The notes beneath the pieces were generated by a model that was given only the letters and a program-made list of their open reading frames with translations, was not told the DNA's origin and ran no database searches. The position numbers were made by a program, and so were the translations under genes. From positions 9,736,001 to 9,800,000 of the forward strand of contig NC_088321.1 of assembly GCF_910592395.1 (NCBI RefSeq): a stretch of 64,000 bases of DNA, given 5' to 3'. This stretch comes from Lineus longissimus. Its lineage: Eukaryota > Nemertea > Pilidiophora > Heteronemertea > Lineidae. This document shows positions 1 through 10,518 of the stretch, piece after piece. Numbering within the stretch: the first letter of the stretch is position 1; every line of letters begins with the position of its first letter.

Positions 1-218
1 ATCGACTTCGGTGTTCACCAGTGCAATCATCAGAAGAGCCAGTCTGTTTTAGTATTTAAGTATTTCATTCTGTAATACTTACCTCAAAATTGACTAAATA
101 AAGAAAACCGCATGTGGCAGTTGGGTAAAAAAATCAAGTCTATCTGTTTAAAGTTTTTACTTGCTATCAACATTTCAATGGTGGCATTCTGCTAAGGTTT
201 GTAAGAGTTTCACTTGAC
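1..218. other. Non-coding flank, no gene seen
   Basis: This AT-rich stretch has no supportable open frame. An AATAAA hexamer lies at 97-102 on the + strand, so the 3' end of an upstream transcript is possible, but nothing else supports that. It ends at the TTA target site of the MITE that follows. Confidence 0.4.
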
Positions 219-221
219 TTA

Positions 222-962
222 AGCAGGTTGTACACTAGTAAAATATTAGCAACATTTTACCAACATTTTTACAACAATTTTGCAACAAGCCCTTCAAGGC
301 CCTGTGTACACTAGCAACAAAATTGCAACAAATTAGCAACATTTTTACAACATGTTGGTAAATTGTTGCAAACTTTTTAGTGGGAACAAAGGGAAATAGG
401 TATTTTGGAGGGAAAATGGATGATTCCAAGGAGAGAAGATGTGTTTTGAGTGCTTCTGCAGCAATTTTAGCTGTCATTGTTGAGAGACTGAAGAGGCGGC
501 GAAATAACCAAAGAGAATATGGACCAGGCCCTGGATCAAAATGAGGGTGGATCATGGGGCATACCACTGCCTGTAAAAGGAGTTGCGGCTGACTGACAAG
601 CCGTCATACAAAAACTTCCTGCGAATGGATGAAACTTCTAGAAAAGGTTTCATCACCCTACGAAGCAAGACACTCACTTGAGAGTTGCTATACCTGCTTC
701 TTGTTCAAGTCACATGACCTCAGGTAGATCACATGACGCAAATCCTATTTCTGATTGGCTGAAGAGTTTGCAACATTTTTACAACATGCAACAAAGAATT
801 GCATTGCATTTAATTTGCAACAATTTTACAACAATTTTACAACAATTTTACAACATGTTGTAAATGTAAGACGCGTTTTGCTCTGTACACACTACGCAAC
901 ATTTGTTGCAACTGGAAATGCTGTAAAAATGTTGCTAATATTTTACTAGTGTACACAGGCCT
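222..962 (+). mobile_element. Non-autonomous PIF/Harbinger-like DNA transposon (MITE)
   Basis: Seen: a 741-bp element with terminal inverted repeats. The left end begins AGCAGGTTGTACACTAG and the right end, read inward, begins AGGCCTGTGTACACTAG. Both continue identically through TAAAATATTAGCAACATTTT. It is flanked by TTA at 219-221 and 963-965, and a 3-bp TTA/TAA duplication is the hallmark of PIF/Harbinger. Inside, both ends carry many degenerate CAACATTTTTACAACA-type subterminal repeats, and a second inner copy of the end lies near 299-330. The centre keeps two short coding remnants on the + strand (416-544 and about 586-660), separated by frame changes. The second reads SYKNFLRMDETS, which resembles the N-terminal region of HARBI1-type nucleases. 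Inference: an internally deleted derivative mobilised in trans. The superfamily call rests on TSD, TIR and this short match. Confidence 0.75.
416..660 (+). pseudogene. Harbinger nuclease N-terminal remnant inside the MITE
   Basis: From ATG 416 a 42-codon frame runs to TGA 542-544. It is rich in Lys/Arg/Glu (ERLKRRRNNQREYGPGPG). After a frame change, about 586-660 reads RLTDKPSYKNFLRMDETS, followed by KGFITL. The order (basic helix, then YxNFLRM) is that of the start of Harbinger-superfamily nucleases, just upstream of their DDE domain. No catalytic domain follows; the sequence passes straight into the subterminal repeats. It is far too short to work, and is best read as internal sequence left after a deletion of the autonomous element. 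A chance resemblance cannot be excluded without a profile search. Confidence 0.45.
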
Positions 963-1570
963 TTAGGCAATAATAGAGTTGGGTAGAGCATTTTGTTAAT
1001 GTTACCCTTTTAGTTAGGGAAACTGGTGCCTTCTGCATTAGGTGGACCCTACTTGCTCATCTGTCAGACCAGCCTCACACGTCGGCAGTAGAGTTTAAGG
1101 TTCAGTCTGTGAGATTTACCCATTTCTACCCAGCCAAAAGCGGGTGATTGGGCTAGTCTCTCCATGTGATTCAATTCGCATGGATTCTTGTGTCCTGTGC
1201 TGAAAGGTTCCCTCCACAAGGGCAGACTACATCCGGTGGCACTAAAATATGGAAGAAAGACAGAAGACGACCAACTTGCGAAAAGGATCATCATCATCAT
1301 CATCATGGTAACAGCTGAGGATGAATCATGTTGCTGTGTGTAGAATTGATGGTCCAATATAGGTTAGGTTATCTGTTTGCGCACACATTGCAAGGGTGGA
1401 GCTTGCTTGAAGTAGATTGCGCCAGTCTACCGTAATTCACTGTTACACATCCAGAAGCTAATATCCTCAGGCTTTGAGTCCTTAGTTTAGTAGAGTTTGA
1501 CGAGCAATGTAATATATACGAACAACGCAACAACAACTCAGCTGAGCGCCAGGCCCTTGGGCCTCTTGTT
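963..1570. other. Non-coding spacer with (ATC)n and a GC-rich hairpin
   Basis: No gene is supported here. A short (ATC)n microsatellite lies at 1288-1306. At 1551-1564 the sequence AGGCCC TT GGGCCT can form a perfect 6-bp stem and is followed by CTCTTGTT. Similar hairpin-plus-CTCT motifs close the 1.6-kb repeat at 3179 and recur near 3275. This suggests retroelement 3' ends, but that is inference. The open frame on the - strand at 1064-1357 has no recognisable domain and includes a run of Met from the microsatellite. Confidence 0.4.
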
Positions 1571-2081
1571 CACAAAAGTTTTGATTTTTTTTGTACATTT
1601 ATGTTTTATGTACATTTATTGACAGGATTGGGAAAGAAGACGCTGTATCTTAGCTGATTTGTCCTTCACGTTTTGGTCTTGCTTTACTGTGTTATACAAG
1701 TTGATTGAATAAAGAAGCCTTGAAATTGAATAGGCATCTCTCAATTTTTATTTATTACAATATTAAAAAATAAAGCTTGCCTATTAAACCTAAACGCTTG
1801 AACATGCAACATTTAACCCTTATACTAGTGTCATGCTCGACCTTACCTACCCCTTTACTGTCGCGCTCGACCCTGGGTCGAGAAAGAGGGTAATGCCTCG
1901 GAAAATAAATTATCCACGGCGCAATTGGAGTCCTTTATGTTTAGTTTATCTGCCAGTTTAAAGATGGCACTGCATCTGATCATTTGATACCAGGAAACCA
2001 AATTGTTTCTACATGAAAATTTCCTGCAACTTGCAACTGAAAGTCAAGCACCTTTTCAGAAGAGGTCAGACAAGGGGTATG

Positions 2082-2385
2082 GTGATGTAAGAGACGTCAT
2101 CATGCCTCATGTCACAATCAAGTAAGAGACCGCATTGTCGCCTGAATGATTTGAGACAAGAGGGTGATGTCACAATCAAGTAAGTGACCACATTGTAGCC
2201 TGGTCGATATAAGAGAAGAGCGTGATGTATGAGACGTTATCATGCCTCATGTCACAATCAAGTAAGAGACCGCATTGTAGCCTGATTGATATGAGAGTAG
2301 AGAGTGTGATGTAAGAGACGGCATCATGCCTCATGTCACAATCTAGAGACTGCATTGTAGCCTTATGGGAGGGAATAGGGCAGTG
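2082..2385 (+). repeat. Minisatellite of ~82-bp units in repeat copy 1
   Basis: Four imperfect units begin with GTGATGT(A/C) and contain the string AGAGACGTCATCATGCCTCA, then CACAATCAAG and GCATTGTAGCCT. The second unit is about 24 bp shorter. The same array with an extra partial unit is present at 7170-7540. Confidence 0.7.
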
Positions 2386-2858
2386 TCACAAGAACTAATC
2401 TAAACTCAAGGTAATGAAGGAGAGATGTGGACTAACCTACTTTTATGACCTTCTGACCTACTTTTAGACTGTTATAGCTAAAGTGGTTGTGTTTGGTATC
2501 GAACTAAAGATAATGAACAGTAGGTTTGTGCTAACCCATTTTCATTACCAACTGACCTACTTGGAGACGGTTACAGCGAAAGTTGTCATCAGTGTTTGAT
2601 ATCGAACAAGTGTTTAAGAGTAGATTTACCTGATATATTTTTATTACTCACTAAACAACTTGAACACCCTTAGAGGGAGGCAGTTGCGTTAATGGTATCA
2701 AACTAAAGGTATTAAAAGAGCAGTTTTGCGCTTGCCTTCTTAAACACAGTTGGAGCAAAGGCACTGAAGATATTGAAGAGCGGATGTGACAAAAGAACCC
2801 CTCAACTTCTTCATTCACTGCAGTTCAAATAAAACCTTCAGAACTGTCATCCACCCTA

Positions 2859-3014
2859 GGGGCCAAATTCATTAGACGTGTGTTACTTCTCCCTGATTAG
2901 TTATAGGGCCCATTCATAATCATATTTTGTGAAGATTTACATGAAGGACCTAAATCTGTCTATTCAGTAGTTAAATGCTGTTTTAAGCTGAACACCCTTC
3001 ATGAATTTGGCCCC
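2859..3014. mobile_element. Short palindromic MITE-like element, copy in repeat 1
   Basis: A perfect 14-bp terminal inverted repeat (GGGGCCAAATTCAT ... ATGAATTTGGCCCC) encloses a 156-bp AT-rich segment with no coding potential. No clear target duplication flanks it. The equivalent at 21927-22077 has the same ends, so it was present before the two host repeats diverged. The superfamily is not assignable. Confidence 0.55.
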
Positions 3015-3179
3015 GTTTCTCTAAGCTTGATTCCATCTAGTCTGTCCACATCTCCCTATCTACCATAAAGCTACATTCTGGTACTCGCATATACTACTTG
3101 CTACCTTTTCTTGTCATTCATCTCATTCCTTGCTATTAAATTCCGCCAGCGTAGCTATTCAGGCCGCCAGGCCTCTAGT

Positions 3180-6100
3180 ATTCAATTTCAATTGTAAGAT
3201 TATCACAAGAGTATCCTCTAAGTCCTATTTATGTGTTCCTATCGGCGTAACTATCCAGGCCTCCAGGCCTCTCGTTTATATCAATACTTGGCAAATGTTT
3301 GGTATAAGTATTTTTTAAGGTACATCCAGGCATACGAACAGGTATGACCATGTCCTATTTACTAGTTAAGCTAAAGAACATTGTTATGCTATGCTGACAT
3401 TATCACTGCATTGCCTTTATTCAAACTATCTAGGTAGGATTTGGTTGGTTGACTTGTTTTTAGAATGACATAAATACTTCTATTTCAGGGTGATTGATGG
3501 TTTTGATACATTGGATGCATTAGAGGCTCAGCCTGTATCGGAGAAGGGATACCGCCCTTTGAATGAGGTGAAGCTCAGCTCTGTGACAATGCATGCTAAT
3601 CCCATAGCTGATAGACAGTTGTGATACTGAGATGCCAGTATCAGAGACGGGATACTGCTCTTTGAGTGAGGTAATGCTTACATCTGTGACTATTCATGTT
3701 AATCCCAGTCGGCATAGAAAGTACAAATCTGGATTGGTTTCTGAATAAAGTGAACTTTGTATTGGAGATATTCTTGACTCGACTACCATTATTTCATTGC
3801 ATTCATAAGTGCTACACCTGCTACATCACATTTACAGCCCCTTGGAGTAAAAAGTTTTTGTACGGCTCTTAAACGCCTTTTGGAGCAGTACGAATTATCA
3901 AGACTAGCATTATACCCGTGGCGCAGGCAGGTTGAAATTGGTTATAGGCCTACCTTGAATTGCATGGGCCAAAAGATTGAATTGCAATGAAAATCAAATG
4001 CAATATCAAAGGGGCAATATCGAAGAGACAAATTAAACCAACAATTGTCCACAGACTGACCCTGTGCTATTGCTTGCATATAAAAGTATGTCAATTGGTC
4101 CGATAGAGATGATAAGGCAATGTCAACATGCCTCGTTCCTCAATAGTCAACAGTAGGCTGCTATTTATATGGAGGAGAAGAAGGAGAACTCAGATAGGCC
4201 TTCACATGTCATGTCGCTGCCCAATTGCTCGACCCAATTAAAATATCACTACTATAACTTTAAAATGTGTGCTCCTCCAGGCAAGGTCTCAGGCAAAGCA
4301 CTTAAGTCGACCGGCAAGTTAGAGGTTCAGCACTGTGAGCAGCTCCTTGATGGGCCATGCCATGGGTGACTCTTCAGATACATCAAGTATTGAAAGCTGT
4401 GGTAGAGCACTTTTGGACAGACCATATATGGTCACCTTCATTTGAAAATCCCTTCATAATCAAGGGACAGCACCCATAAACAATGCCCCTATGGGGTCCC
4501 TCGGAATATCACCTCAACCAGAACGTTTTCACCCCATCAGGGATCTGGGGATACCTGCTGTACTAAGAATACAGGTAGGTTCTCAATCCCTCCAAAAATA
4601 GATTAGTCTATAGGCTATACATGTATGTTTAACGCCCCAAAGCCACAATAGGTGTAGATCCCTTATCTTGTTGTGTACAAAGAGGCTAGTATAAAGTTGC
4701 GCATGGGGGGGGATGTTTAGGAATATTGCATATGAATATGGTGGATCAAATGGTCACATGAAGCCATCAACTGGTCAGATGGGTTGTTTCTCTCAGTTAA
4801 AAGTGAATAAAGCAACTGAAATTTACATGAAATGGGAGAATAAATAGCATTAGTAGGTACCTAAACAATTTACACTGATATTTGTTTTGCAATTTGGTTT
4901 TATTAGCTACGCTGGCTTCCAGCGGAGCTTATGGTTTGTACAGGAGCTGGCCGAAAGTAGTTCCAGCAAAATAGTTGCATTTTCATTCAAATTTGCTGTA
5001 GCTGGGCCAGGAAATGTGCCAGGATACCAATATTTTGAACTCTTATTTCGATAGGATTATAGCTATTCACAGCAGAAAGACTAAACGCCCCGTAATTGGT
5101 AGTAATTGGCAGATTTTAAGCTGGAAATTGTCGTCTGGTCAAAAATGGCAAAACGGCCTCAATTCTACCTGTCTCTGTAATGTACTGAATGCGCTACACA
5201 TAAGGCATTGCCCTAAGGCATTGCAGCCGAGGCTGATAAAGTGATGGCCATTTTGCGAATGTATAAAGAGTGTGTACGTTCACTTCAAAACATAGTTCGC
5301 ATCTAAATTTTTCAAAACAAGCAGTTAGAAAGTGGTATTTTCCTATATTTTGATTCTCAATTTCAACATGTCGTTTTGTGGGGTTATTTTGTCTAATTCT
5401 TAATAATATTGCCGATAAAAGACACGTAGCGAAACCCAGATTCATGCGCTCAGTTCATGTACGTATATCAGACGTTTTGACAGAAAACCAGGGTGAGTTT
5501 TCTCTGTATTTTCTCTTCATTTGCTAGGTACAATTGGCCATGACAACTGTTATTTGAAAAGTCATAGTATGGAATGACTCCCTTGTTTTAGCTTGTTTAC
5601 ATAGGAAGTGTTACCGTTTTTGGCTTTCTGTCTCGTTAAATTTGCTCAGTCATTGAGATGAAGTCGAAGATCAAAACACACATGAACGCCATAGTACATT
5701 TTATACACAAAACGGTGTTGCAAAAAATTCTTCCCAATCATCAGAATGAAATAATCGTAAAACTTCACAATTATCTATTACACATGAATATAACAACTAC
5801 AGGAGAATGACTTTGAAATCCAGACAAAACGTTGTTATAAGAATAGCCTCTTTGTATTTATAAACATCATCGACGTAATCAAAACAAACCCAAACGCTAG
5901 ATGAACAAACATGGAGGACCGCTTCACAAGAAGTTGATGTTTTCTCATGTTTCTTGTCAAAATAACAATGATATCGAATACCTTTGATAGTGACACTGGT
6001 CAGAGTACACAAATAATAGCGACGAAGTAGTCTGCTGGAATTGCGAGGTATTTTTAACGAACAATAAAACTGCCATTGATACGGAAACCGTGAGGAGCTG

Positions 6101-6290
6101 CATGAACTGGGCCAACATTATTCACCATACATTACAGTTACATACCCGATACCGGTACATGAAGAAATGCAATAAACTGCAACATATGTGCAGGGAAGTA
6201 AAGTATGCATTGCAAGCCATGTATCCAAACTCTACCAAGGTGAACGTTAGTAAATAAGGGTGAACTTTTTCAAATTTAACTTTATTTTAT
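3180..6290. other. Non-coding region, no gene recognised
   Basis: No open frame here has a recognisable domain; the longest are under 90 codons. Seen: another hairpin-like end motif around 3245-3275 (GGCGTAACTATCCAGGCC ...), related to the terminus at 3179. Two diverged tandem units of about 103 bp lie at 3531-3709 (GTATCxGAGAxGGGATAC ... TTxATCCCA). The remainder is AT-rich and featureless to inspection. Confidence 0.45.
3531..3709 (+). repeat. Two-unit diverged tandem repeat (~103 bp)
   Basis: The unit reading GTATCGGAGAAGGGATACCG recurs 103 bp later as GTATCAGAGACGGGATACTG. The similarity continues through TTTGAxTGAGGT and ends at TAATCCCA. The function is unknown. Confidence 0.55.
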
Positions 6291-6303
6291 CCCCCCCCCC
6301 CCC
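6291..6303. repeat. Poly-C tract
   Basis: Thirteen consecutive C residues are followed by ACCACCA, directly upstream of the second copy of the 1.6-kb repeat. Confidence 0.9.
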
Positions 6304-6824
6304 ACCACCAATTCACTAGTTTTTCACAAAACTGTTTTTGTACATTTATGTTTTACCTTACCACCAACATGAACAGCAAGCCATACAGGGTTGTATATCC
6401 TCTCACGGTTTTCACGTATCAGCACAGACTACTCATTGTTTTTGTAACATAATCAGGAATGTTAATAATAAATATCTTATTTTGATGGTGTTTTTTTACA
6501 AAGTGTTATTTTTTCTCATGTTTACAGGATGATGCAGTTTATAATCTACGAGTCTGGTGGTCTGGTGGTCTCCACTGGCAAAGTGGTGTTGCTGTGCATA
6601 CTGTGGAACTGGTGACACGAAACCAATCAACCAGTCAGCCATGAAATTGACAGGATCGGGAAAGAAGACGCTGTATCTTAGCTGATTTGTCCTTCATGTT
6701 TTGGTCTTGTTTTACTGTATTATACAAGTTGATTGAATAAAGAAGCCTTGAAATTGAATAGGCATCTCTGACTTTTTATTTATTATAATATCAAATAAGC
6801 TTGCCTATTATTGCTTGCCTATTA

Positions 6825-6856
6825 GAATTATTATTATTATATTATTATTATTATTA
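6825..6856. repeat. (ATT)n microsatellite
   Basis: About ten ATT units with one interruption. It is present only in copy 2 of the 1.6-kb repeat, so it arose or expanded after duplication. Confidence 0.85.
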
Positions 6857-7169
6857 AACCTAAACTCTTGAACATGCAACCTTTAACCCTTATACTGCTC
6901 GACCTTAGGTCGAGTTAGAATTCCTACCCCTTTACTGTCGCGCTCGACCCTGGGTCGAGAGAGAGGGTAATAACTCAGAAAATAAATTATCCACGGCGCA
7001 ATTGGAGTCCTTTATGTTTAGTTTATCTGCCAGTGTAAAGATAAAGAGCACTGCGTCTGATCATTTGATACCAGGAATCCAAATTGTTTCCACATGAAAA
7101 TGTCCCGCAACTTGCAACTTGCAACTGAAAGTCAAGCACCTTTTCAGAAGAGGTCAGGCAAGGGGTATG

Positions 7170-7540
7170 GTGATGTAAGAGACGTCATCATACCTCATGT
7201 CACAATCAAGTAAGAGACCGCATTGTCGCCTGAATGATATGAGACAAGAGGGTGATGTCAAAATCAAGTAAGTGACCACATTGTAGTCTGATCGATATAA
7301 GAAAAGAGCGTGATGTATGAGACGTTATCATGCCTGATGTCAAGACTTCGTTGTAGCCTGATTGATATAGGAGAAGAGGGTGATGTAAGAGACGGCATCG
7401 TGCCTCATGTCACAATCAAGTAAGAGATGGCATTGAGCCTGAATGATATAAGAGTAGAGAGGGTGATGTTAGAGACGGCATCATGCCTCATGTCACAATC
7501 TAGAGACTGCATTGTAGCCTTATGGGAGAGAATAGGGCAG
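7170..7540 (+). repeat. Minisatellite of ~82-bp units in repeat copy 2
   Basis: The counterpart of 2082-2385, with the same GTGATGTAAGAGACG ... CACAATCAAGTAAGAGA units. One unit is truncated and one additional unit is present relative to copy 1. Confidence 0.65.
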
Positions 7541-7817
7541 TGTCATAAGAACTAATCTAAACTCAAGGTGATGAAGGAAAGATTTGCACTGACCTACTTT
7601 TATGACCTTCTGCCCTACTTTAAGACTGTTATAGCTAAAGTAGTCGTGTTTAGTATCGAACTAAAGATAATGAACAGTAGGTTTGTGCTAACCCATTTTC
7701 ATTACCAACTGACCTTTCTTGGAGACGGTTACAGCGAAAGGTGTCATCCGTGTTTGATATCAAACTAAAAGTATTTAAGAGTAGGTTTACCCTGATATAC
7801 TTTTATGACTCACTATT

Positions 7818-7951
7818 CCACTGCGTAGCTCCCTTACCTGTTAGAATTACTTTTGAGTATTATCCCGACTACCCGAATCCAACGCCGATACCATTTTTTT
7901 TACCCCACCATTATCACCTCCTGCGCATGCGTGCAACGTACTTCCTCTTTA
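7818..7951 (+). repeat. DIRS left inverted terminal repeat
   Basis: It pairs in inverted orientation with 21560-21691. Shared landmarks are CTTACCTGTTAGAATTACTT, TTATCCCG, CCATTATCACCTCCTGCGCA and CAACGTACTTCCTCTTTA. Its outermost 41 bases are also complementary to 21402-21442. Confidence 0.88.
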
Positions 7952-8078
7952 TATTCGGCACGTTCAAACCCGGATCGCAGATAAGAAAGCTCTCAATATT
8001 TCCCGTGTTTTTCATGCTCTTTTTAATCTTTTACGCTAGATTTTCTGGTTATATTGTATTTATAACTTGTTGTGTATC

Positions 8079-8187
8079 ATGTCTCACTCCGTTCAGGTAG
8101 ATTTACCGCTTTTCACACCCGATGATGCGACTTCTGTGCATGTTGAAAACGGCTGTTCTGACAGTGGGGGTCATAGTTCAAGGTCAT
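8079..8187 (+). pseudogene. DIRS gag-like ORF, N-terminal piece
   Basis: ATG 8079 opens MSHSVQVDLPLFTPDDATSV and runs to a serine-rich stretch (GGHSSRS) where LINE-A interrupts it. After the insertion the frame can be continued at 17276 as a further Ser/Lys-rich run (SSSKKSSDTAGADWEKK) if one copy of the 10-bp target duplication is removed. This position, just inside the left terminus, is where DIRS elements start their gag ORF. The leader from 7952 to 8078 is untranslated. No domain is recognisable in so short a piece. Confidence 0.55.
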
Positions 8188-8358
8188 TGTTTGAAATAAT
8201 TTTTATTACTTTCAATAATATTGTAACATACAGATGAATCCCAGGGGTAGGCTATCAAGCATTATTAGCCCTGGTTATTATTACATAGAGAAAAGTGAAA
8301 GATGGCAGAGAAGAATTAAACAAACAAGGATATGATAATTGAAAACAGGCTTCATAAG

Positions 8359-8931
8359 TTAAAGAATGGCGAGTTCAACAATAAAGGTGCTGACTCTAGT
8401 AACGATAAAGATATTGTCTACAATAGACAATCTGTAATGGCCATTCAATAACACCTGCAGCCTGTCTTCTTGACAAAGGTTGTAGAATATAAAGGTGAAT
8501 GATGGCAGCGTATTCAGGTCATCAAGAAGATCAACCCTAAGCATGTCGGCAAGAGGGCAATTGAAGAAGAGGTGGCGTGTGGTTTGCGCCTTGTGTCCGC
8601 ATTTACAGTAAGGGTCGTTAACATTTACAAAGTTATGAGAAAACAGGTGGTTTTTGAATATAAGGTCACATCTGGTCCTATTCAAAACGATTTCAGCTTG
8701 ACGGGGTAGGTTTAGTTTGGGCGTAGCCATGGACATTTGATTCCTGCCTAGGAATAGTCTTAAGTGATATTTGAAAGAGTTTCGAGAGTAACGAGTTTGG
8801 ACATCTATTGGAAGGGAAGACCAGTGCCTAATTGAGCTGGGTATTGTGGATTTTGTGAGATTCTGCGACATGTTTCTAGGAAGATTGTAGGTTCTGCGAT
8901 TTCTAAGACGCCCGTCAAAGACGGGGTTTCG
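8359..8931 (-). CDS. LINE-A polyprotein, C-terminal part
   Basis: This is the last 190 codons of the LINE-A ORF, separated from the rest (13518-16652) by LINE-B. The reading frame resumes at CGA AAC CCC (RNPVFDGRLRNRRTYNLP). If LINE-B and one TATC duplication are ignored, codon TAT at 13520-13518 is followed in phase by this CGA, giving a 1235-residue protein. The segment contains the post-RT zinc-knuckle-like motif CKCGHKAQTTRHLFFNC (C-x-C-x8-H-x4-C), typical of Jockey/CR1-group C-termini and probably nucleic-acid binding. No internal stop was seen. The tyrosine run that appears upstream in the same open frame is translated LINE-B (ATT)n tail, not LINE-A protein. Confidence 0.8.
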   Translation of the reverse strand, partial: RNPVFDGRLRNRRTYNLPRNMSQNLTKSTIPSSIRHWSSLPIDVQTRYSRNSFKYHLRLFLGRNQMSMATPKLNLPRQAEIVLNRTRCDLIFKNHLFSHNFVNVNDPYCKCGHKAQTTRHLFFNCPLADMLRVDLLDDLNTLPSFTFIFYNLCQEDRLQVLLNGHYRLSIVDNIFIVTRVSTFIVELAIL

Positions 8932-8934
8932 ATA

Positions 8935-8957
8935 ATAATAATAATAATAATAATAAT
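8935..8957 (-). repeat. (ATT)n 3' tail of LINE-B
   Basis: Eight or so ATT units (as read on the - strand) sit exactly at the LINE-B/LINE-A junction, as expected for the 3' terminus where target-primed reverse transcription starts. Confidence 0.85.
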
Positions 8958-9108
8958 TTATTTGATTTAAAGTGCTAAAATAATGGTGCATACATTTTCT
9001 AAGCACTGTACATAATATTAAATGAGTACATTAAAAGTGGTGATTTCATGAGGATAAAAAACAGTTTAAAAACATCCGGAAAATATCAATATTTAAAACA
9101 TGTATGGC

Positions 9109-10514
9109 CTACTCTGAATATGTTAGGATAAAAAGATGAGTTTTGAGTTTACTCTTAAAAGTGTTTAGCACAGTGACATCACGTAACCAGCTTGGAAGGG
9201 CGTTCCACAGCCCCGCGGCCCGGACACACAGAGATCGATCCCCGAAGACCCCATTTGAACGTGGGATGGCAAGGAGCCAAGGGTCATCCGAGGACCGAAG
9301 TCTGCGGCCGGGCGCACGGAGACTGAGAAGTTCCTTCATATACTGTGGGCTCTCCTCATGATGGATGACCTTGTGGGTTGTGAGAAGAACTTTGTAGTCG
9401 ATACGTGATGTCACCGGCAACCAATGAAGAGATTTTAAAATAGGGGTTATGTGCTCTCTCTTTTTGGACCTGGTTAAGAGGCGAGCACTAGCATTTTGTG
9501 CTTTTTGAAGGCGCTGGATTTCACAGCCCGGTAATCCGAGCAAAAGACCGTTTTGGAAATCCAGGCGAGATGTTATTAGCGCATTTATTACTCTGGCACA
9601 GGTGGTATTGTCCAGGTATCGTCTGATTTTTGCTATTCTATGGATCTGATAGTAAACCCCCCTCACCACTTGGGACACCTGTTGTGACATAGACATGTTT
9701 GCATCAAAAACAGCATCAAGATTTCGAACCTGAGATGAGGGAGTAACAGAGGATGATCCGATCTGGATTGAAGGAAGTGGCTCAAGTCTTGACAGCTTTC
9801 TCTTCGACGCAATGATGAGGAATTCAGTTTTATCATCATTGCCCTTCAAGTGATTGGGGCCAAGCCACTCCCGAACATCTGCTACACATGATTCAGCCTT
9901 TTTAATGGCAAGGCGGAGCCCTTCTGGTGTGACATCGAACGTATCATATAATTGTATGTCGTCCGCGAAGCCATGACGACACATGTCATGATTTTCAATG
10001 ATTGCCGCAAGGGGTTTGATGTATATAGAGAAGAGTATAGGGCCAAGCACGGAGCCCTGTGGCACCCCAGAGAGGAGAGGCATTTTGTCAGACTTTTGCC
10101 CTTGAACGAGCACCGACTGAGTTCTCGAGCTGAGGTAGGATTTAAACCACTCCAAGGCTGTCCCCCTGATACCAAGCTTGTCCTCAAGTTGTGAGATCAG
10201 AAGCTTATGGCTGATAGTATCAAAAGCAGCAGACATATCAAGGAGGATCAAAATCACACCCTGCCCCCTGTCAAGAGCCACATCGATGTCTGCCTTGATA
10301 CGCAGTAATGCCGTCTCCGTGCTGTGTCCAACTCTATAAGCAGATTGTAACGGATCATACAGGCCATGCACCTTCATATGCAACACGAGCTGCTTCGCCA
10401 CCACCTTTTCAATGACTTTTGATAGAAAAGGAAGATTGGACACAGGGCGATAGTTTTTGAGGATATTGCAATCCAAACCTGACTTCTTTAGCAGTGGTGT
10501 CACAAAGGCATTCT
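9109..10514 (-). CDS. LINE-B polyprotein, RT part
   Basis: This is the C-terminal 40% of the LINE-B protein. Visible RT landmarks in order: NYRPVSNLPFLSKVIEKV, QSAYRVGHSTETALL, catalytic block LILLDMSAAFDTISHKLL (first Asp), SGVPQGSVLGPILFSIYI, and the HGFADDIQLY box, where the usual YADD is FADD. The thumb/connection region follows, then a typical CR1 end (LWNALPSWLRDVTVLNTFKS ... HLF). No stop or frameshift was seen. The ORF continues in phase across the 961-bp insertion: span 13391-9109 minus 965 bases is exactly 1106 codons including the stop. It reverse-transcribes its own RNA at nicked genomic DNA. Confidence 0.88.
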
Positions 10515-10518
10515 TTAA

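Larger units (their letters stand above)
1571..3179 (+). repeat. 1.6-kb repeat, copy 1 (uninterrupted)
   Basis: It aligns along its whole length with 6325-7814 plus 21722-22242. The shared landmarks occur in the same order: CACAAAA...TACATTTATGTTTTA, an AATAAA hexamer (1708-1713 here), a CTCGACCCTGGGTCGAG palindrome, an 82-bp minisatellite, a run of degenerate ~100-bp units around TATCgAACtAAAg (about 2460-2720), a 156-bp palindromic MITE, and a final hairpin ending GGCCTCTAGT. Similarity stops exactly at that hairpin in both copies. This copy lacks about 290 bp present at 6356-6646 of the other, and it preserves the empty site of the DIRS insertion (near 2645-2660). It could be two copies of one retroelement-like unit or a local segmental duplication; no coding capacity was seen. 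Confidence 0.8.
6325..7814 (+). repeat. 1.6-kb repeat, copy 2, left part (split by DIRS)
   Basis: Homologous to 1571-2650, with AATAAA at 6736-6741 and the 82-bp minisatellite at 7170-7540. Relative to copy 1 it has about 290 extra bases (6356-6646) and an (ATT)n tract at 6825-6856. Similarity breaks at ...GACTCACT (7814) and resumes at CAACTTG (21722), which marks a 13.9-kb insertion. Copy 1 reads CTCACTAAACAACTTG across this point. Confidence 0.8.

Noticed and set aside
1064-1357. 97-codon open frame on the - strand with a Met run
   Set aside because: The Met run comes from the (ATC)n microsatellite, and the remainder has no recognised domain.
4169-4369. Small open frame as a possible host gene
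   Set aside because: 66 codons with no recognisable domain and no splice or promoter context; within chance expectation.
7741-8100. 119-codon open frame at the DIRS left end
   Set aside because: It spans the insertion junction and the inverted terminal repeat in a frame different from the gag start at 8079, and no domain was recognised.
8932-9006. Tyrosine-rich N-terminus preceding the LINE-A C-terminal piece
   Set aside because: The tyrosine run is translation of the LINE-B (ATT)n tail; LINE-A coding resumes at 8931.
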